A stretch of 64,000 nt of DNA from a virus (IMGVR_UViG_3300043788_000131:37798-101797); one strand, 5' to 3'; positions 57,594 through 64,000 are shown, counted from the stretch's first letter. The notes: generated from the sequence alone by a model not told the origin. Program-made: numbers and translations.

Positions 57594-58373
57594 TCATCTG
57601 GGTAAGATGAATTCCCGACCCCGGCGCGGCTCACGGACCCCCAGGGCTCGGCGGACATGGCTTGCACAGTACGGCAGCCCATTGACCGTTTGTGCACCGC
57701 AAAAAAGGTAAGCAGGCCTGTCCTGGATCGGCCAGCGGCACTTCTCCTGGCTCAGCCCGAAGAGATCGACCGCGTCGGGCGTCGGCTTCTCGCGCGGGAG
57801 GTCCTTCTTGGCGAAAGCGCCAGCCAAGGCTGGCGGCCGGACCGGGTTGTTGTTGTGGCCGCGCAGATCCGGCCGCGCCACAGAGTAGATCGACACCAAC
57901 TCGGGGCTCGGCACAAACCCCACGATTGCCGCGAAATCTTCTTCGTCTGACTCGGGTTCTGGCTCGGGCGGTGGCGGAGGTGGAGCGGGAGGCGGAGGAG
58001 GCGGCACCCAAGGCGGCTCGGGCATTGTCGCCGGCTCGGGCATTGCCGCGATTACCTCGATCTGCTCAATTCGGTGCGCGAGGCGACGGTTGTGCGCGAG
58101 GCGGCGGCTGGGGGACCAGGGGGTTGATTTCGGGCGAATCATCTTCCGCCCATTCTGAGGGGCCTGCAGCTTGAGGCCATACTTGTGTACCTGCCCGGCG
58201 ACCGCATTGCGGGTCACCGACAGGCCAAGCATCATGATCGTCGTCCTAAACTCCTTGACGATGACCTCGGCAATCTCGCCGCCGGATAGCTCCCTGGTGT
58301 CGACGAGCTCCCGCAGACGCCCGACCATTTCAGGCGTCCATTTCTTTCTCTGATTCGACCCTCTGGGCATCAT
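57594..58373 (-). CDS. GcrA-like transcription regulator
   Basis: 259 residues (start MMPRGSNQRKK; start overlaps the upstream gene by 44 bp). Residues 12-30 (WTPEMVGRLRELVDTRELSG) and LSVTRNAVAGQVHKYGLKL match the N-terminal DNA-binding region of GcrA, a sigma-70 cofactor that acts at GANTC-methylated promoters in alphaproteobacteria. A long Pro/Glu linker (PPWVPPPPPPAPPPPPPEPE) follows. The C-terminus has C212RWPI, FCG, LPYCASH (Cys225, Cys236, His239), as in the sigma-interacting domain. Phage-encoded copies could redirect host transcription. Confidence 0.82.
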   Translation of the reverse strand: MMPRGSNQRKKWTPEMVGRLRELVDTRELSGGEIAEVIVKEFRTTIMMLGLSVTRNAVAGQVHKYGLKLQAPQNGRKMIRPKSTPWSPSRRLAHNRRLAHRIEQIEVIAAMPEPATMPEPPWVPPPPPPAPPPPPPEPEPESDEEDFAAIVGFVPSPELVSIYSVARPDLRGHNNNPVRPPALAGAFAKKDLPREKPTPDAVDLFGLSQEKCRWPIQDRPAYLFCGAQTVNGLPYCASHVRRALGVREPRRGREFILPR

Positions 58374-59037
58374 GGTTCTCTTGTTGTTGGCTCTTCCGCG
58401 CTTCCAAGTCTGCCAGCACCCGCTGGGTATGCTTCCCATCGCCGATTCGATCAACCACTTTCCGGGGAGTTTGCTGAAGGGGGCGATCGGCCTCTACCGG
58501 CGCTTCCAAGATTCCGCGGCACTCTCGCAAAGCCCGCTCGTACTCCCAGGTAAGTCCGCGAACCACCCGATTGACCATATTTTCGAGGGTCTCGCCCTCC
58601 CGCCGATGCTCAAGGGTCTGTCTGATGCGCAGACAAGCTTCACGCACAGCCCAAGGCGGCTGCGCTCCCAGACTTTCCGTAATCTGCGCCACCATGCCGG
58701 TAGCGGTCTCATCATCCATTCCGGCCGGCAGCACGCTGAGAAGCATATCCGGATCAGCCGCCGGCACCGTCGCAACGGCCTGTTCCAGCGCTGCAATCCT
58801 GGTCTTCAACAGCGAGCACTCTTCCTCGGTCAACGAACGCCGAATCGCCTTTACGCTCGTATCGAAATTGCGAAAAGAGACGACGCAAGCGATTTCACGT
58901 TCAGTCGCGCGATTGAAGCGGGGCGGCAAATCCTCCCTCTTCCTGATCGGTATGACTGCTTGCTGCAGCGCGCTTCCGGGCAAGGGCGATACGCATCCTA
59001 ACTGCCCCACCTGCTCCCCGATTTGTTTGAAATCCAT
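58330..59037 (-). CDS. Unknown helical protein
   Basis: 235 residues, ATG at 59037 with AGGAGG. Helical and charged, centred on SLTEEECSLLKTRIAALEQA and EACLRIRQTLEHRREGETLE. The first 137 bp overlap the end of the replication-type gene. Coupling suggests a replication accessory; not recognised. Confidence 0.6.
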   Translation of the reverse strand: MDFKQIGEQVGQLGCVSPLPGSALQQAVIPIRKREDLPPRFNRATEREIACVVSFRNFDTSVKAIRRSLTEEECSLLKTRIAALEQAVATVPAADPDMLLSVLPAGMDDETATGMVAQITESLGAQPPWAVREACLRIRQTLEHRREGETLENMVNRVVRGLTWEYERALRECRGILEAPVEADRPLQQTPRKVVDRIGDGKHTQRVLADLEARKSQQQENHDAQRVESEKEMDA

Positions 59038-59713
59038 TATTGCCTCCTGTTTGGTGATTGCCGTTCACTGCTGCCGGCTGATCGTCCCAACGTCCACCGT
59101 TGAGCCACGTCGCTGGATTACACCAAGGCCGATCGTCCGTCTTCGCTGCATAGCGAGCGAGACCCGCCATCAGGTCGTCTATCCCCACAATCCCCATTTT
59201 GAGAATGCGCTGGAAGCTGGTGGCAGCGTCACGCTTGCCAACCTTGTGCGGATAGGCCTGCCAGAATTTTGCGAAAAGCGCCGCCCCTCGCGCGCGCGTA
59301 TCCACTTCTTTCTTCTCTTGAGAATTCGACAAATCATCAAACAAGGGAAGAGAAGGAAACAGAAACGATTCTTTGGAAGGGGTATTAGGGGGAACCTTTC
59401 TTTGATTGGTCAACCCTTCTTCCGAGGGTCCCATCACTTTATCCACTGACTCAATCCCTAGGGGTTCGGCTGATGGGGGCCCCGCCGTTGGTGGGGGGTC
59501 CGCCGTTGCTTCCGCGGAATTCCGCGGAATTCCGGGATTTTCCGCGGAATTCCGGGATTTTCCGCGAATTTTGGCGAGGCGCTTGCGCTCGCGGTCCTTC
59601 GCTCGGCGGGCCTCGCCGATCTTCTGAAGCTCCTCGAAGAGCGCCATGAGGACGTCCGCCGACGCTCCGGCGGTGTGGGCTGCGCGCATAGCCGCTGCAA
59701 TGGATTGGTCCAT
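58901..59713 (-). CDS. Putative replication protein (helicase-loader-type C-terminus)
   Basis: 270 residues, ATG at 59713 with AGGAGG. Charged N-terminus and a disordered region (about 60-135) precede LFAKFWQAYPHKVGKRDAAT and WCNPATWLNGGRWDDQPAAV, the pattern of phage replication proteins that resemble helicase loaders. The DNA for residues about 50-70 is a run of TTCCGCGGAA palindromes that may be the origin. The C-terminal 45 residues overlap the next gene. Confidence 0.7.
   Translation of the reverse strand: MDQSIAAAMRAAHTAGASADVLMALFEELQKIGEARRAKDRERKRLAKIRGKSRNSAENPGIPRNSAEATADPPPTAGPPSAEPLGIESVDKVMGPSEEGLTNQRKVPPNTPSKESFLFPSLPLFDDLSNSQEKKEVDTRARGAALFAKFWQAYPHKVGKRDAATSFQRILKMGIVGIDDLMAGLARYAAKTDDRPWCNPATWLNGGRWDDQPAAVNGNHQTGGNNGFQTNRGAGGAVRMRIALARKRAAASSHTDQEEGGFAAPLQSRD
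59510..59569. repeat. TTCCGCGGAA palindrome array in the replication-type gene
   Basis: Perfect palindromes at 59510-59519, 59520-59529 and 59540-59549, and a degenerate one from 59560; a 20-bp unit is repeated exactly at 59521-59540 and 59541-59560. One-turn spacing suggests protein binding on one helical face. Confidence 0.75.
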
Positions 59714-59761
59714 CTGGTCCTCCTGGCAAAGGACCGAGGCTCTACCGATTCGCGCCCGCTG

Positions 59762-60397
59762 TCAGCGAGAACGGGCTGGCAACGCCGGTGTTTTGCGGGG
59801 AGAAGGCTCGGGATCTCGATAGAGCCAGTCGATCACAGGACGGCTCCGGCGCTTGCGGCCGGTGTCCCAGATGTACCAAGCGTAGTCCGTCGTCCCGTTG
59901 CCGGTGGGCTTTTGGACGTGGCCCGGCGGCATCGCCGGCCGGGGGCAGATGAAATAGACCCGCACGAGTGGGGTGCTGGCGAGCCAGCGCGATCGCCGGG
60001 TGCCCTGTATCCAATTTGAGGGCAGCAGCAGGGCGACCTTGCCACCCTTCGGGGTGACGAGATCCAAGGCCCGCTCTGCGAAGGCTCTCGCAAGTGCGAA
60101 CGGCGGGTTCGAGACAATGTCCATATCGTGGATCAGGATGCCCCAGGCGAGGAAATCCCTGGTTTTTCCGCAATACTTGCTGCGTTTGACGATGTCGGTG
60201 CCGATGGCATGCAAGCCGTGGAGCCGGGCTGATTGTACGATGCGGCCCGATCCGCAGGCCGGGTCCCAGACCGCGAAGAACCTTTCAGCCTCGAAGAGCC
60301 GGCGGCTCACCCAATCGGGCTCGGTGTACCAGTCGTTCTTCTGCCTGACCCAGAGGTGGCTCTTGCGCTTGCGCAGTGGCCCGCGGTGGCGCTTCAC
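59762..60397 (-). CDS. DNA adenine-type methyltransferase
   Basis: 211 residues from a GTG at 60397 overlapping the upstream stop (GTGA). SAM motif DPACGSG (45-51) and catalytic motif SNPPF (96-100; the D/N/S-PP-Y/F box) are intact; GKVALLLPSNW follows. N6-adenine or N4-cytosine methylation of DNA is expected. A solitary enzyme with no nuclease partner, next to replication genes, fits protection or regulation. Confidence 0.78.
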   Translation of the reverse strand: MKRHRGPLRKRKSHLWVRQKNDWYTEPDWVSRRLFEAERFFAVWDPACGSGRIVQSARLHGLHAIGTDIVKRSKYCGKTRDFLAWGILIHDMDIVSNPPFALARAFAERALDLVTPKGGKVALLLPSNWIQGTRRSRWLASTPLVRVYFICPRPAMPPGHVQKPTGNGTTDYAWYIWDTGRKRRSRPVIDWLYRDPEPSPRKTPALPARSR

Positions 60398-60579
60398 CCT
60401 GTTGCGAGCCCCCGCGGCTTTGGCGGTGGCGCCTCGCGCTCGCCCTGCCAATAGGCGCTGACCTCCCGTTTGTAGGAGGAGAGGCTTTTCTTGAGCTTCG
60501 CCTGCTTGTGCTTAGTGACGCGCTCGTGCCTCCGCGCAAGGTAGCTGCGCACCCTGTTGACCCCGTGGCTCCTGGCCAT
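60394..60579 (-). CDS. 61-residue basic protein
   Basis: MARSHGVNRVRSYLARRHER then VTKHKQAKLKKSLSSYKREV; strongly basic with a Pro/Lys tail. Its stop overlaps the methyltransferase start (GTGA). Nucleic-acid binding from charge; unknown. Confidence 0.55.
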   Translation of the reverse strand: MARSHGVNRVRSYLARRHERVTKHKQAKLKKSLSSYKREVSAYWQGEREAPPPKPRGLATG

Positions 60580-60590
60580 GGGCCCCCTCC

Positions 60591-60935
60591 TCATGAAGTG
60601 AAGTTCCGTTCGCTCTTTAGTGAAACATTTTCGGATTGTTGTTTGTGTAGAAGTAGATGGCAGCCACGGCAGAGCCATTCGACCAAAAGCGGTTGTGAAT
60701 AGTCAGGATGGTGCATCTGGGTGGCGTCGCTCCCGCATGCCCTGCATGGCTGCTGGATCAACCACCCGCGCCGCTTGTAGGTGAGGGCATACGAGCGGCA
60801 ATTATCCTTCTGCCGCTGCTCAGCGTTCAGCCGATGCGTCTTCCGCCACTCCCGCATGTAGGCGGCAAAGCATCCAGCACAGTACCGATGTGCCGGCCTG
60901 GACGGATTTACCCCGCACACCGAGCAGAGACCCAT
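60591..60935 (-). CDS. HNH-like zinc protein
   Basis: 114 residues. MGLCSVCGVNPSRPAHRYCA (Cys4 cluster) and CRACGSDATQMHHPDYSQPL then WLCRGCHLLLHKQQ: a Cys-pair/HH/CxxCH core of HNH-like nucleases. May nick or cut DNA; cognate role unknown. Confidence 0.65.
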   Translation of the reverse strand: MGLCSVCGVNPSRPAHRYCAGCFAAYMREWRKTHRLNAEQRQKDNCRSYALTYKRRGWLIQQPCRACGSDATQMHHPDYSQPLLVEWLCRGCHLLLHKQQSENVSLKSERNFTS

Positions 60936-60945
60936 AATCCCCCCC

Positions 60946-61029
60946 CTATAGGTGCTGCGGCCGCGAATAGAGGATCACCAGCACGACCGCCAGTATTCCG
61001 ACGACCATCACCAAATGCGAGGCAAACAT
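60946..61029 (-). CDS. 27-residue single-TM microprotein
   Basis: MFASHLVMVVGILAVVLVIL then YSRPQHL. Its ATG at 61029 overlaps the upstream stop (TGATG). Almost entirely one membrane helix. Confidence 0.45.
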   Translation of the reverse strand: MFASHLVMVVGILAVVLVILYSRPQHL

Positions 61030-61196
61030 CAGTCGTGATCCTTTACTCTTGAGCGCTCATTCGCCCATCGTTTGACCGCCTCCGGTGTCACGCTACCGCC
61101 GCGCGTGGTCTCCCAATGCGTCGGCAGCCAAATGGAGAAGGCGACGAGGCCGACGATGATGCAGACCAGCAACAGTCGGTCGAGCCATAGCCTCAT
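61029..61196 (-). CDS. 55-residue membrane protein
   Basis: MRLWLDRLLLVCIIVGLVAF is one span, followed by a soluble tail (SVTPEAVKRWANERSRVKDH). ATGA overlap with the gene upstream. Function unknown. Confidence 0.55.
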   Translation of the reverse strand: MRLWLDRLLLVCIIVGLVAFSIWLPTHWETTRGGSVTPEAVKRWANERSRVKDHD

Positions 61197-61348
61197 AGCC
61201 ACTTCCACGGCCCCATCATGATACTCCACTGGTGCCGCCAGCAGCGGTCGCATTGCCGGTAGCGGACGTGGTCGCCGACGAAGGTATCGCCCCAGCGATG
61301 GCCGAACACCGCGCAGAGGTGCCGTTTTATAGACCCTGCGCCTTTCAT
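61193..61348 (-). CDS. 51-residue zinc-binding-type protein
   Basis: MKGAGSIKRHLCAVFGHRWG then RYRQCDRCWRHQWSIMMGPW: His/Cys spacing suggests one zinc. ATGA overlap with the HTH gene. Unknown. Confidence 0.55.
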   Translation of the reverse strand: MKGAGSIKRHLCAVFGHRWGDTFVGDHVRYRQCDRCWRHQWSIMMGPWKWL

Positions 61349-61548
61349 GCCGCCGGCCGCTGTTTGGGTTTGTAGCGCTCCATGAACCGCATCACGACGG
61401 CGACAGTGTCGAGTCCTGGCGACCGCCCGCCGCGGCACTCGTAGACAAAGCTGGGGTCGCCCATCGCCCGGCGTCCGAACTCGCGCGCCGACATGCTGTG
61501 GTGCAGCAAGAAGGCTTCGATCTCCGACATGAATTCGGCTCTATTCAT
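61345..61548 (-). CDS. HTH repressor-like protein
   Basis: 67 residues from the ATG at 61548 (other ATGs at 61584 and 61530 are possible). FLLHHSMSAREFGRRAMGDP then VYECRGGRSPGLDTVAVVMR reads as a lambda-repressor-type helix-turn-helix. It is encoded beside the inverted-repeat control region and faces away from the rightward operon, so it is the best candidate to bind those sites. Confidence 0.7.
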   Translation of the reverse strand: MNRAEFMSEIEAFLLHHSMSAREFGRRAMGDPSFVYECRGGRSPGLDTVAVVMRFMERYKPKQRPAA

Positions 61549-61561
61549 GTTGCCGAAAATG

Positions 61562-61577
61562 GCAGGGTTTTCCCTAC
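61562..61577. promoter_or_regulatory. Operator-like site 1
   Basis: GCAGGGTTTTCCCTAC, matching site 2 at 15 of 16 positions in the opposite orientation. It lies between the HTH gene start and the divergent promoter. Confidence 0.6.
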
Positions 61578-61632
61578 GGCGCAAGCCTGCCTGTTGAAAG
61601 GTAAGGACGACTGACGTTAATAAAGTGGATTT

Positions 61633-61648
61633 GTAGGGAAAACCCTAC
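61633..61648. promoter_or_regulatory. Operator-like site 2, perfect palindrome arms
   Basis: GTAGGG-AAAA-CCCTAC, immediately upstream of a TTGACG -35 box. Confidence 0.65.
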
Positions 61649-61676
61649 TTGACGGCTGTAGGCAATTCCCTATTGT
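61649..61676 (+). promoter_or_regulatory. Rightward early promoter candidate
   Basis: TTGACG (61649-61654), 16-bp spacer, TATTGT (61671-61676). It would drive the operon starting at 61751. The -35 box touches site 2 and the -10 box lies in site 3. Confidence 0.6.
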
Positions 61677-61685
61677 TCAATAGGG
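61668..61685. promoter_or_regulatory. Operator-like site 3
   Basis: CCCTATTG-TT-CAATAGGG, an 18-bp inverted repeat overlapping the -10 box. Confidence 0.6.
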
Positions 61686-61750
61686 ACGCCAGAACAAGAA
61701 CCGAAAGCGCAGACCAGCGAAGCGGCCACAGCCCGGAAACGAGAGGAATC

Positions 61751-61948
61751 ATGAATGGAGCAGGCAAAGGCAAGAGGTTCACGGTGGTCGAAAACTCGGG
61801 CTTCGAGGATGAGCGCGACATCCGCACCTTCAAGACTTACGACGCGGCGGTGCGCTGGGCCACGAGATACTACGACGTTGGCGAATCGGAGCGCCTGAAC
61901 GTCCACATCGCCCGCGACACCGCGAGCGGACGGACCTACGACTTCTAG
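61751..61948 (+). CDS. First gene of the rightward operon, unknown
   Basis: 65 residues, ATG at 61751 after GAGAGGA. MNGAGKGKRFTVVENSGFED then RTFKTYDAAVRWATRYYDVG, an alpha/beta small protein type frequent in rhizobial phages. Presumably immediate early. Not recognised. Confidence 0.65.
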   Translation: MNGAGKGKRFTVVENSGFEDERDIRTFKTYDAAVRWATRYYDVGESERLNVHIARDTASGRTYDF

Positions 61949-61958
61949 GAGGGGCAAG

Positions 61959-62165
61959 ATGACCGAGTACACCGTCCACTTCCAGAAGGGGCGCGTCGTT
62001 GGGGCACGCTCCCTGCACATGGTTCACGTCGATGCCGTGACCGTCGCTGCAGCCATCAAAGCAGCCAAGGCGGAGCACGCCACATGGGGGGACAGCGTGG
62101 GCTATCGACTGACCCGCGTCGACCACTTCGACGACGAGACCGGCCGCTTGGTGATCGACCAATGA
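61959..62165 (+). CDS. Unknown 68-residue early protein
   Basis: AGGAGG 6-12 bp before the ATG at 61959. MTEYTVHFQKGRVVGARSLH then VTVAAAIKAAKAEHATWGDS, ending DETGRLVIDQ. The stop overlaps the next ATG (ATGA). Confidence 0.65.
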   Translation: MTEYTVHFQKGRVVGARSLHMVHVDAVTVAAAIKAAKAEHATWGDSVGYRLTRVDHFDDETGRLVIDQ

Positions 62166-62449
62166 GCAGGAAACAACACTTTCAGCGAAACGGCGGCGGC
62201 GTGTTCAGGTGCGAGGTCTGTGATCGCAGCACGCGCCGCGTTGATCAGGGTCACGACAGCAGGCTATGCCCGCAGTGCTGGGACCTCGCTGGGCTCGACA
62301 ACACCGTGAACGACAACGGGCCCACAGAGCCGAGCCTGGGCGACTGGACCACCTACCGCGACGCCTTGCTCGCAGACGCCGTCGCGAAGGGCGGCAATGC
62401 CGAGCAGATCAAGAAGGAGTTCACTTATCTCTGGGGAGGTGGAGCATGA
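62162..62449 (+). CDS. Zinc-ribbon early protein
   Basis: 95 residues: CEVC and CPQC pairs around GGVFRCEVCDRSTRRVDQGH, then helical DALLADAVAKGGNAEQIKKE. Coupled on both sides (ATGA; 62446). Probable zinc-binding regulator. Confidence 0.6.
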   Translation: MSRKQHFQRNGGGVFRCEVCDRSTRRVDQGHDSRLCPQCWDLAGLDNTVNDNGPTEPSLGDWTTYRDALLADAVAKGGNAEQIKKEFTYLWGGGA

Positions 62450-62844
62450 GCAACCGCGAGCGCCTACTTAAAATCGCTGAGTGGCATCAGCAGGAAGCGT
62501 CCAAGCACCTCAAACAGTCGCGCCTCCTGAAACACCGGAAGAAAGCCTGTTTCGCCGCCCTCGCACTGGCAGATCAGCACGGCGAGGCCGCCTCCGTGCT
62601 ACGCCGTGTCGCGGAGCAAATGCCCGCGATCCTGTCATTCCGGGAACTGATCCGCGAGGATCGCGTGCTGTGCGGCCACCCGGTTGTCGGGCCTTACTTT
62701 TCTCTGTCTTGCAATCGAATTCGCGGCCATGCCGGTGCGCATCGGTCAGCGACGCTCAAGAGCGACTCGGTCGAATGCCCCCACTGTCATTGGGGTTTCG
62801 CCCCAGGGGTAATCGACCAGCACATCCGGGAGAAACACACATGA
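62446..62844 (+). CDS. C2H2-type zinc-finger early protein
   Basis: 132 residues. Helical N-terminus (MSNRERLLKIAEWHQQEASK). C-terminus CPHCHWGFAPGVIDQHIREKH is a C2H2-like finger (CxxC...HxxxxH). Coupled to both neighbours by ATGA overlaps. DNA binding likely. Confidence 0.6.
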   Translation: MSNRERLLKIAEWHQQEASKHLKQSRLLKHRKKACFAALALADQHGEAASVLRRVAEQMPAILSFRELIREDRVLCGHPVVGPYFSLSCNRIRGHAGAHRSATLKSDSVECPHCHWGFAPGVIDQHIREKHT

Positions 62845-62999
62845 ACGATGATTTTGAAGACGGCTACGACGATAAGTGCACCGACCCCGGCGGCCATAGC
62901 TGGGTCTACACCGGGACTGCATACGGTGGCGATGACGACAGTTATCACGGTGAAGGTCGCTCTTACTGCGAATTTTGCGGCGCGGATGGGGATGCGTGA
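62841..62999 (+). CDS. 52-residue acidic zinc-binding-type protein
   Basis: MNDDFEDGYDDKCTDPGGHS then SYCEFCGADGDA: Asp-rich with Cys/His placed for a single zinc. ATGA and TGATG overlaps with its neighbours. Acidic charge suggests a protein-binding or DNA-mimic role, unproven. Confidence 0.5.
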   Translation: MNDDFEDGYDDKCTDPGGHSWVYTGTAYGGDDDSYHGEGRSYCEFCGADGDA

Positions 63000-63193
63000 T
63001 GAGCAAATGGCTTATGTTGGTGGTGACGCTCGCGCTGCTGTCGGGTTGTGCGACGACCGCGCCGGTGCGGCAGATGCACGCCGTTCCCCGGCACCCGCAC
63101 CACCCTCACCAACTCCAGCGTCATCAGCCTCATCACCAGAGGCCACGCATGATGACCCCTTGGGGGGCAACACTGGCTGAGCAGGCAATATGA
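62999..63193 (+). CDS. His-rich lipoprotein
   Basis: 64 residues: MSKWLMLVVTLALLSGCATT has a lipobox (LLSGC, cleavage before Cys17). The mature part is His/Pro/Gln-rich (RHPHHPHQLQRHQPHHQRP). ATG overlaps the upstream stop (TGATG). Likely anchored in a membrane; metal binding is possible. Located in an early operon, so exclusion or envelope modification is conceivable. Confidence 0.55.
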   Translation: MSKWLMLVVTLALLSGCATTAPVRQMHAVPRHPHHPHQLQRHQPHHQRPRMMTPWGATLAEQAI

Positions 63194-63551
63194 ACCTGGG
63201 AGCGGTTCCACCGAGTCGGCCAGCGCAGGGGTCGGCTATCAGAAAGGCGGCCTGCCGGCCGCTCTCAGTTAGTAGGCATTGTGCGGTTCAAAGGCCGTCA
63301 GCCTGCGCACTTATTCAGCGATCCCGGCGGTGAACGTCGGGTTAGCGCGCCCCGGTCCCGGTCACGGTGCGCGGCTTTCCAGAGGACCGGCTAGAGCAGG
63401 GCAAGCGACGGTCGAGCGCAAGCTCGATGTGATGGCGGCCCCAACAACCGGGCACGCACTCACCAACGAACGGGACCGCGTCGTCGGACGGAAACTGTGA
63501 ATGACCTTCGCGGCGCGGTCCTTTTATAACCCGAATTCGAGGAGAAATTGG
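63194..63551. other. 358-bp stretch without a supported gene
   Basis: Weak frames occur on both strands (63279-63500 plus, 63342-63578 minus, and from 63191 plus) but none has a ribosome site or recognisable sequence. GGACCGCG (63473-63480) pairs with CGCGGTCC (63514-63521) followed by TTTT, a possible terminator with a long loop. GCGGCC-TGCC-GGCCGC near 63247 is another small hairpin. Confidence 0.5.
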
Positions 63552-63794
63552 ATGTTTAGACCTTTCACACGGCATCACGATCCGAGCGTGAGAAGCCCGC
63601 AGGCAGACGTGAACTCATGGAATGCCAACGTGGCCGTTGGCGAGAAGGTCACATACCGCAACGACCTCGGCGAGGAGATCCTGACGCGCACCCGCTCGCG
63701 CGCCCAGGTGCTCAGCAATCACACCGCAGTCGTGTGGTTGGATGGCATTACAGGATGCGTTGCGCTCGGTCGCGTCATGTCGGTGGTATCATAG
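63552..63794 (+). CDS. Unknown 80-residue protein
   Basis: ATG at 63552 with GAGGAGAAA 5-13 bp upstream. MFRPFTRHHDPSVRSPQADV then AVGEKVTYRNDLGEEILTRT; beta-rich second half (AVVWLDGITGCVALGRVMSV), barrel-like. Unknown. Confidence 0.6.
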   Translation: MFRPFTRHHDPSVRSPQADVNSWNANVAVGEKVTYRNDLGEEILTRTRSRAQVLSNHTAVVWLDGITGCVALGRVMSVVS

Positions 63795-63805
63795 GAGAGG
63801 CGACG

Positions 63806-63987
63806 ATGCACACCTACAGGAAAGACAAAGTTGTTGGGCACAAAGAAGCCATCTGGACCGTGGGATATTGGGGCATGGTCGGGGATCGCGTAATGTGGGA
63901 GCCGCCGCGGCGATTGCCAAGGGTCACTACACGAAATGTGCCGAGGCCATTCGCGCGTTCAAGATGCCCGTGGAGAACGCGAAATGA
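63806..63987 (+). CDS. Probable frameshifted or overlapping small gene
   Basis: A frame starts at ATG 63806 (AGGAGAGG upstream): MHTYRKDKVVGHKEAIWTVG, then stays open past the window edge with poor coding character after about 63900. In another frame, AAAIAKGHYTKCAEAIRAFK ends at 63987 and its stop overlaps the next ATG (ATGA), which favours it. One gene with an indel near 63895-63910, or two genes, would explain this. Confidence 0.35.
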
Positions 63988-64000
63988 CCGGCTGGAACCT
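63984..64000 (+). CDS. Start of a further gene, cut by the window edge
   Basis: ATG at 63984 overlaps the stop at 63985-63987 (ATGA) and continues MTGWN to the right edge. Too short to identify. Confidence 0.35.

Noticed and set aside
60398-60451. Upstream extension of the methyltransferase to 60451
   Set aside because: It would overlap the basic protein by 58 bp; the GTG at 60397 forms a GTGA overlap, as elsewhere in this genome.
62999-63193. Lipoprotein considered as an Rz1-type outer spanin
   Set aside because: It is Pro/His-rich with a lipobox, but it is far from lysis genes, is in the early operon, and has no overlapping inner-membrane spanin partner.
63279-63500. Plus-strand frame in the right gap
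   Set aside because: No ribosome site and composition like an out-of-frame reading (Arg/Pro/Gly-rich).

Overview
The window is wholly viral: a high-GC tailed double-stranded DNA phage (or an intact prophage-like element) with no recognisable chromosomal housekeeping gene. Nearly all genes from about 61.5 kb leftwards to 1.4 kb are on the minus strand and tightly packed, with many ATGA, GTGA or TGATG stop/start overlaps. A smaller rightward operon begins at 61.75 kb. The host is probably an alphaproteobacterium, perhaps Rhizobiales-like. This is inferred from a GcrA-like regulator (57594-58373), GC-rich codon use and several small proteins of a type common in prophages of that group. The head genes (terminase small and large subunits, portal, scaffold, major capsid protein) followed by an adaptor/tail-tube-A-like protein, with no sheath, long tube or tape-measure gene visible, suggest a short-tailed (podovirus-like) virion. 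No integrase, DNA polymerase or RNA polymerase was seen.

Layout, right to left. (1) 61.55-64.0 kb: divergent control region with three inverted repeats and a promoter, a small helix-turn-helix protein on the left and an operon of small early genes on the right. (2) 54-61.5 kb: small membrane and zinc proteins, HNH protein, DNA methyltransferase, putative replication protein carrying TTCCGCGGAA palindromes, GcrA-like regulator, and an array of GTGAC-N(2-3)-GTCAC palindromes. (3) 50-54 kb: tRNA-Met flanked by an HNH gene, holin-like protein, alpha/beta-hydrolase and a fatty-acid-hydroxylase-like membrane enzyme. (4) 42-50 kb: terminase small subunit, Myb-like and HEXXH proteins, J-domain protein, lytic transglycosylase and several microproteins. 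(5) 38-42 kb: terminase large subunit and an endonuclease VII-like HNH enzyme.

(6) 22-37 kb: portal protein embedded among a sugar-modification set (NAD-dependent epimerase, a double GT-A-type glycosyltransferase, two TPR-glycosyltransferases, FkbM and class I methyltransferases) and receptor-binding-type proteins. (7) 10-22 kb: adhesin and tail-spike region with two polyglycine proteins, an 891-residue tandem-repeat protein and two beta-helix proteins. (8) 1.4-10.8 kb: scaffold, major capsid protein, small structural proteins, adaptor and large tail proteins. The left edge carries two rightward genes (an exported CHAP/NlpC-like protein and a membrane protein) and the start of another leftward gene.

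The genes fit a lytic programme in which early genes run rightward from 61.7 kb and virion genes run leftward, punctuated by at least nine intrinsic terminators. The most unusual content is the large glycan/adhesin inventory, the phage-borne GcrA-like factor, the fatty-acid hydroxylase, the GWRG-repeat protein and the microproteins nested at start/stop overlaps. All functional calls come from reading motifs by eye; no database search was run.
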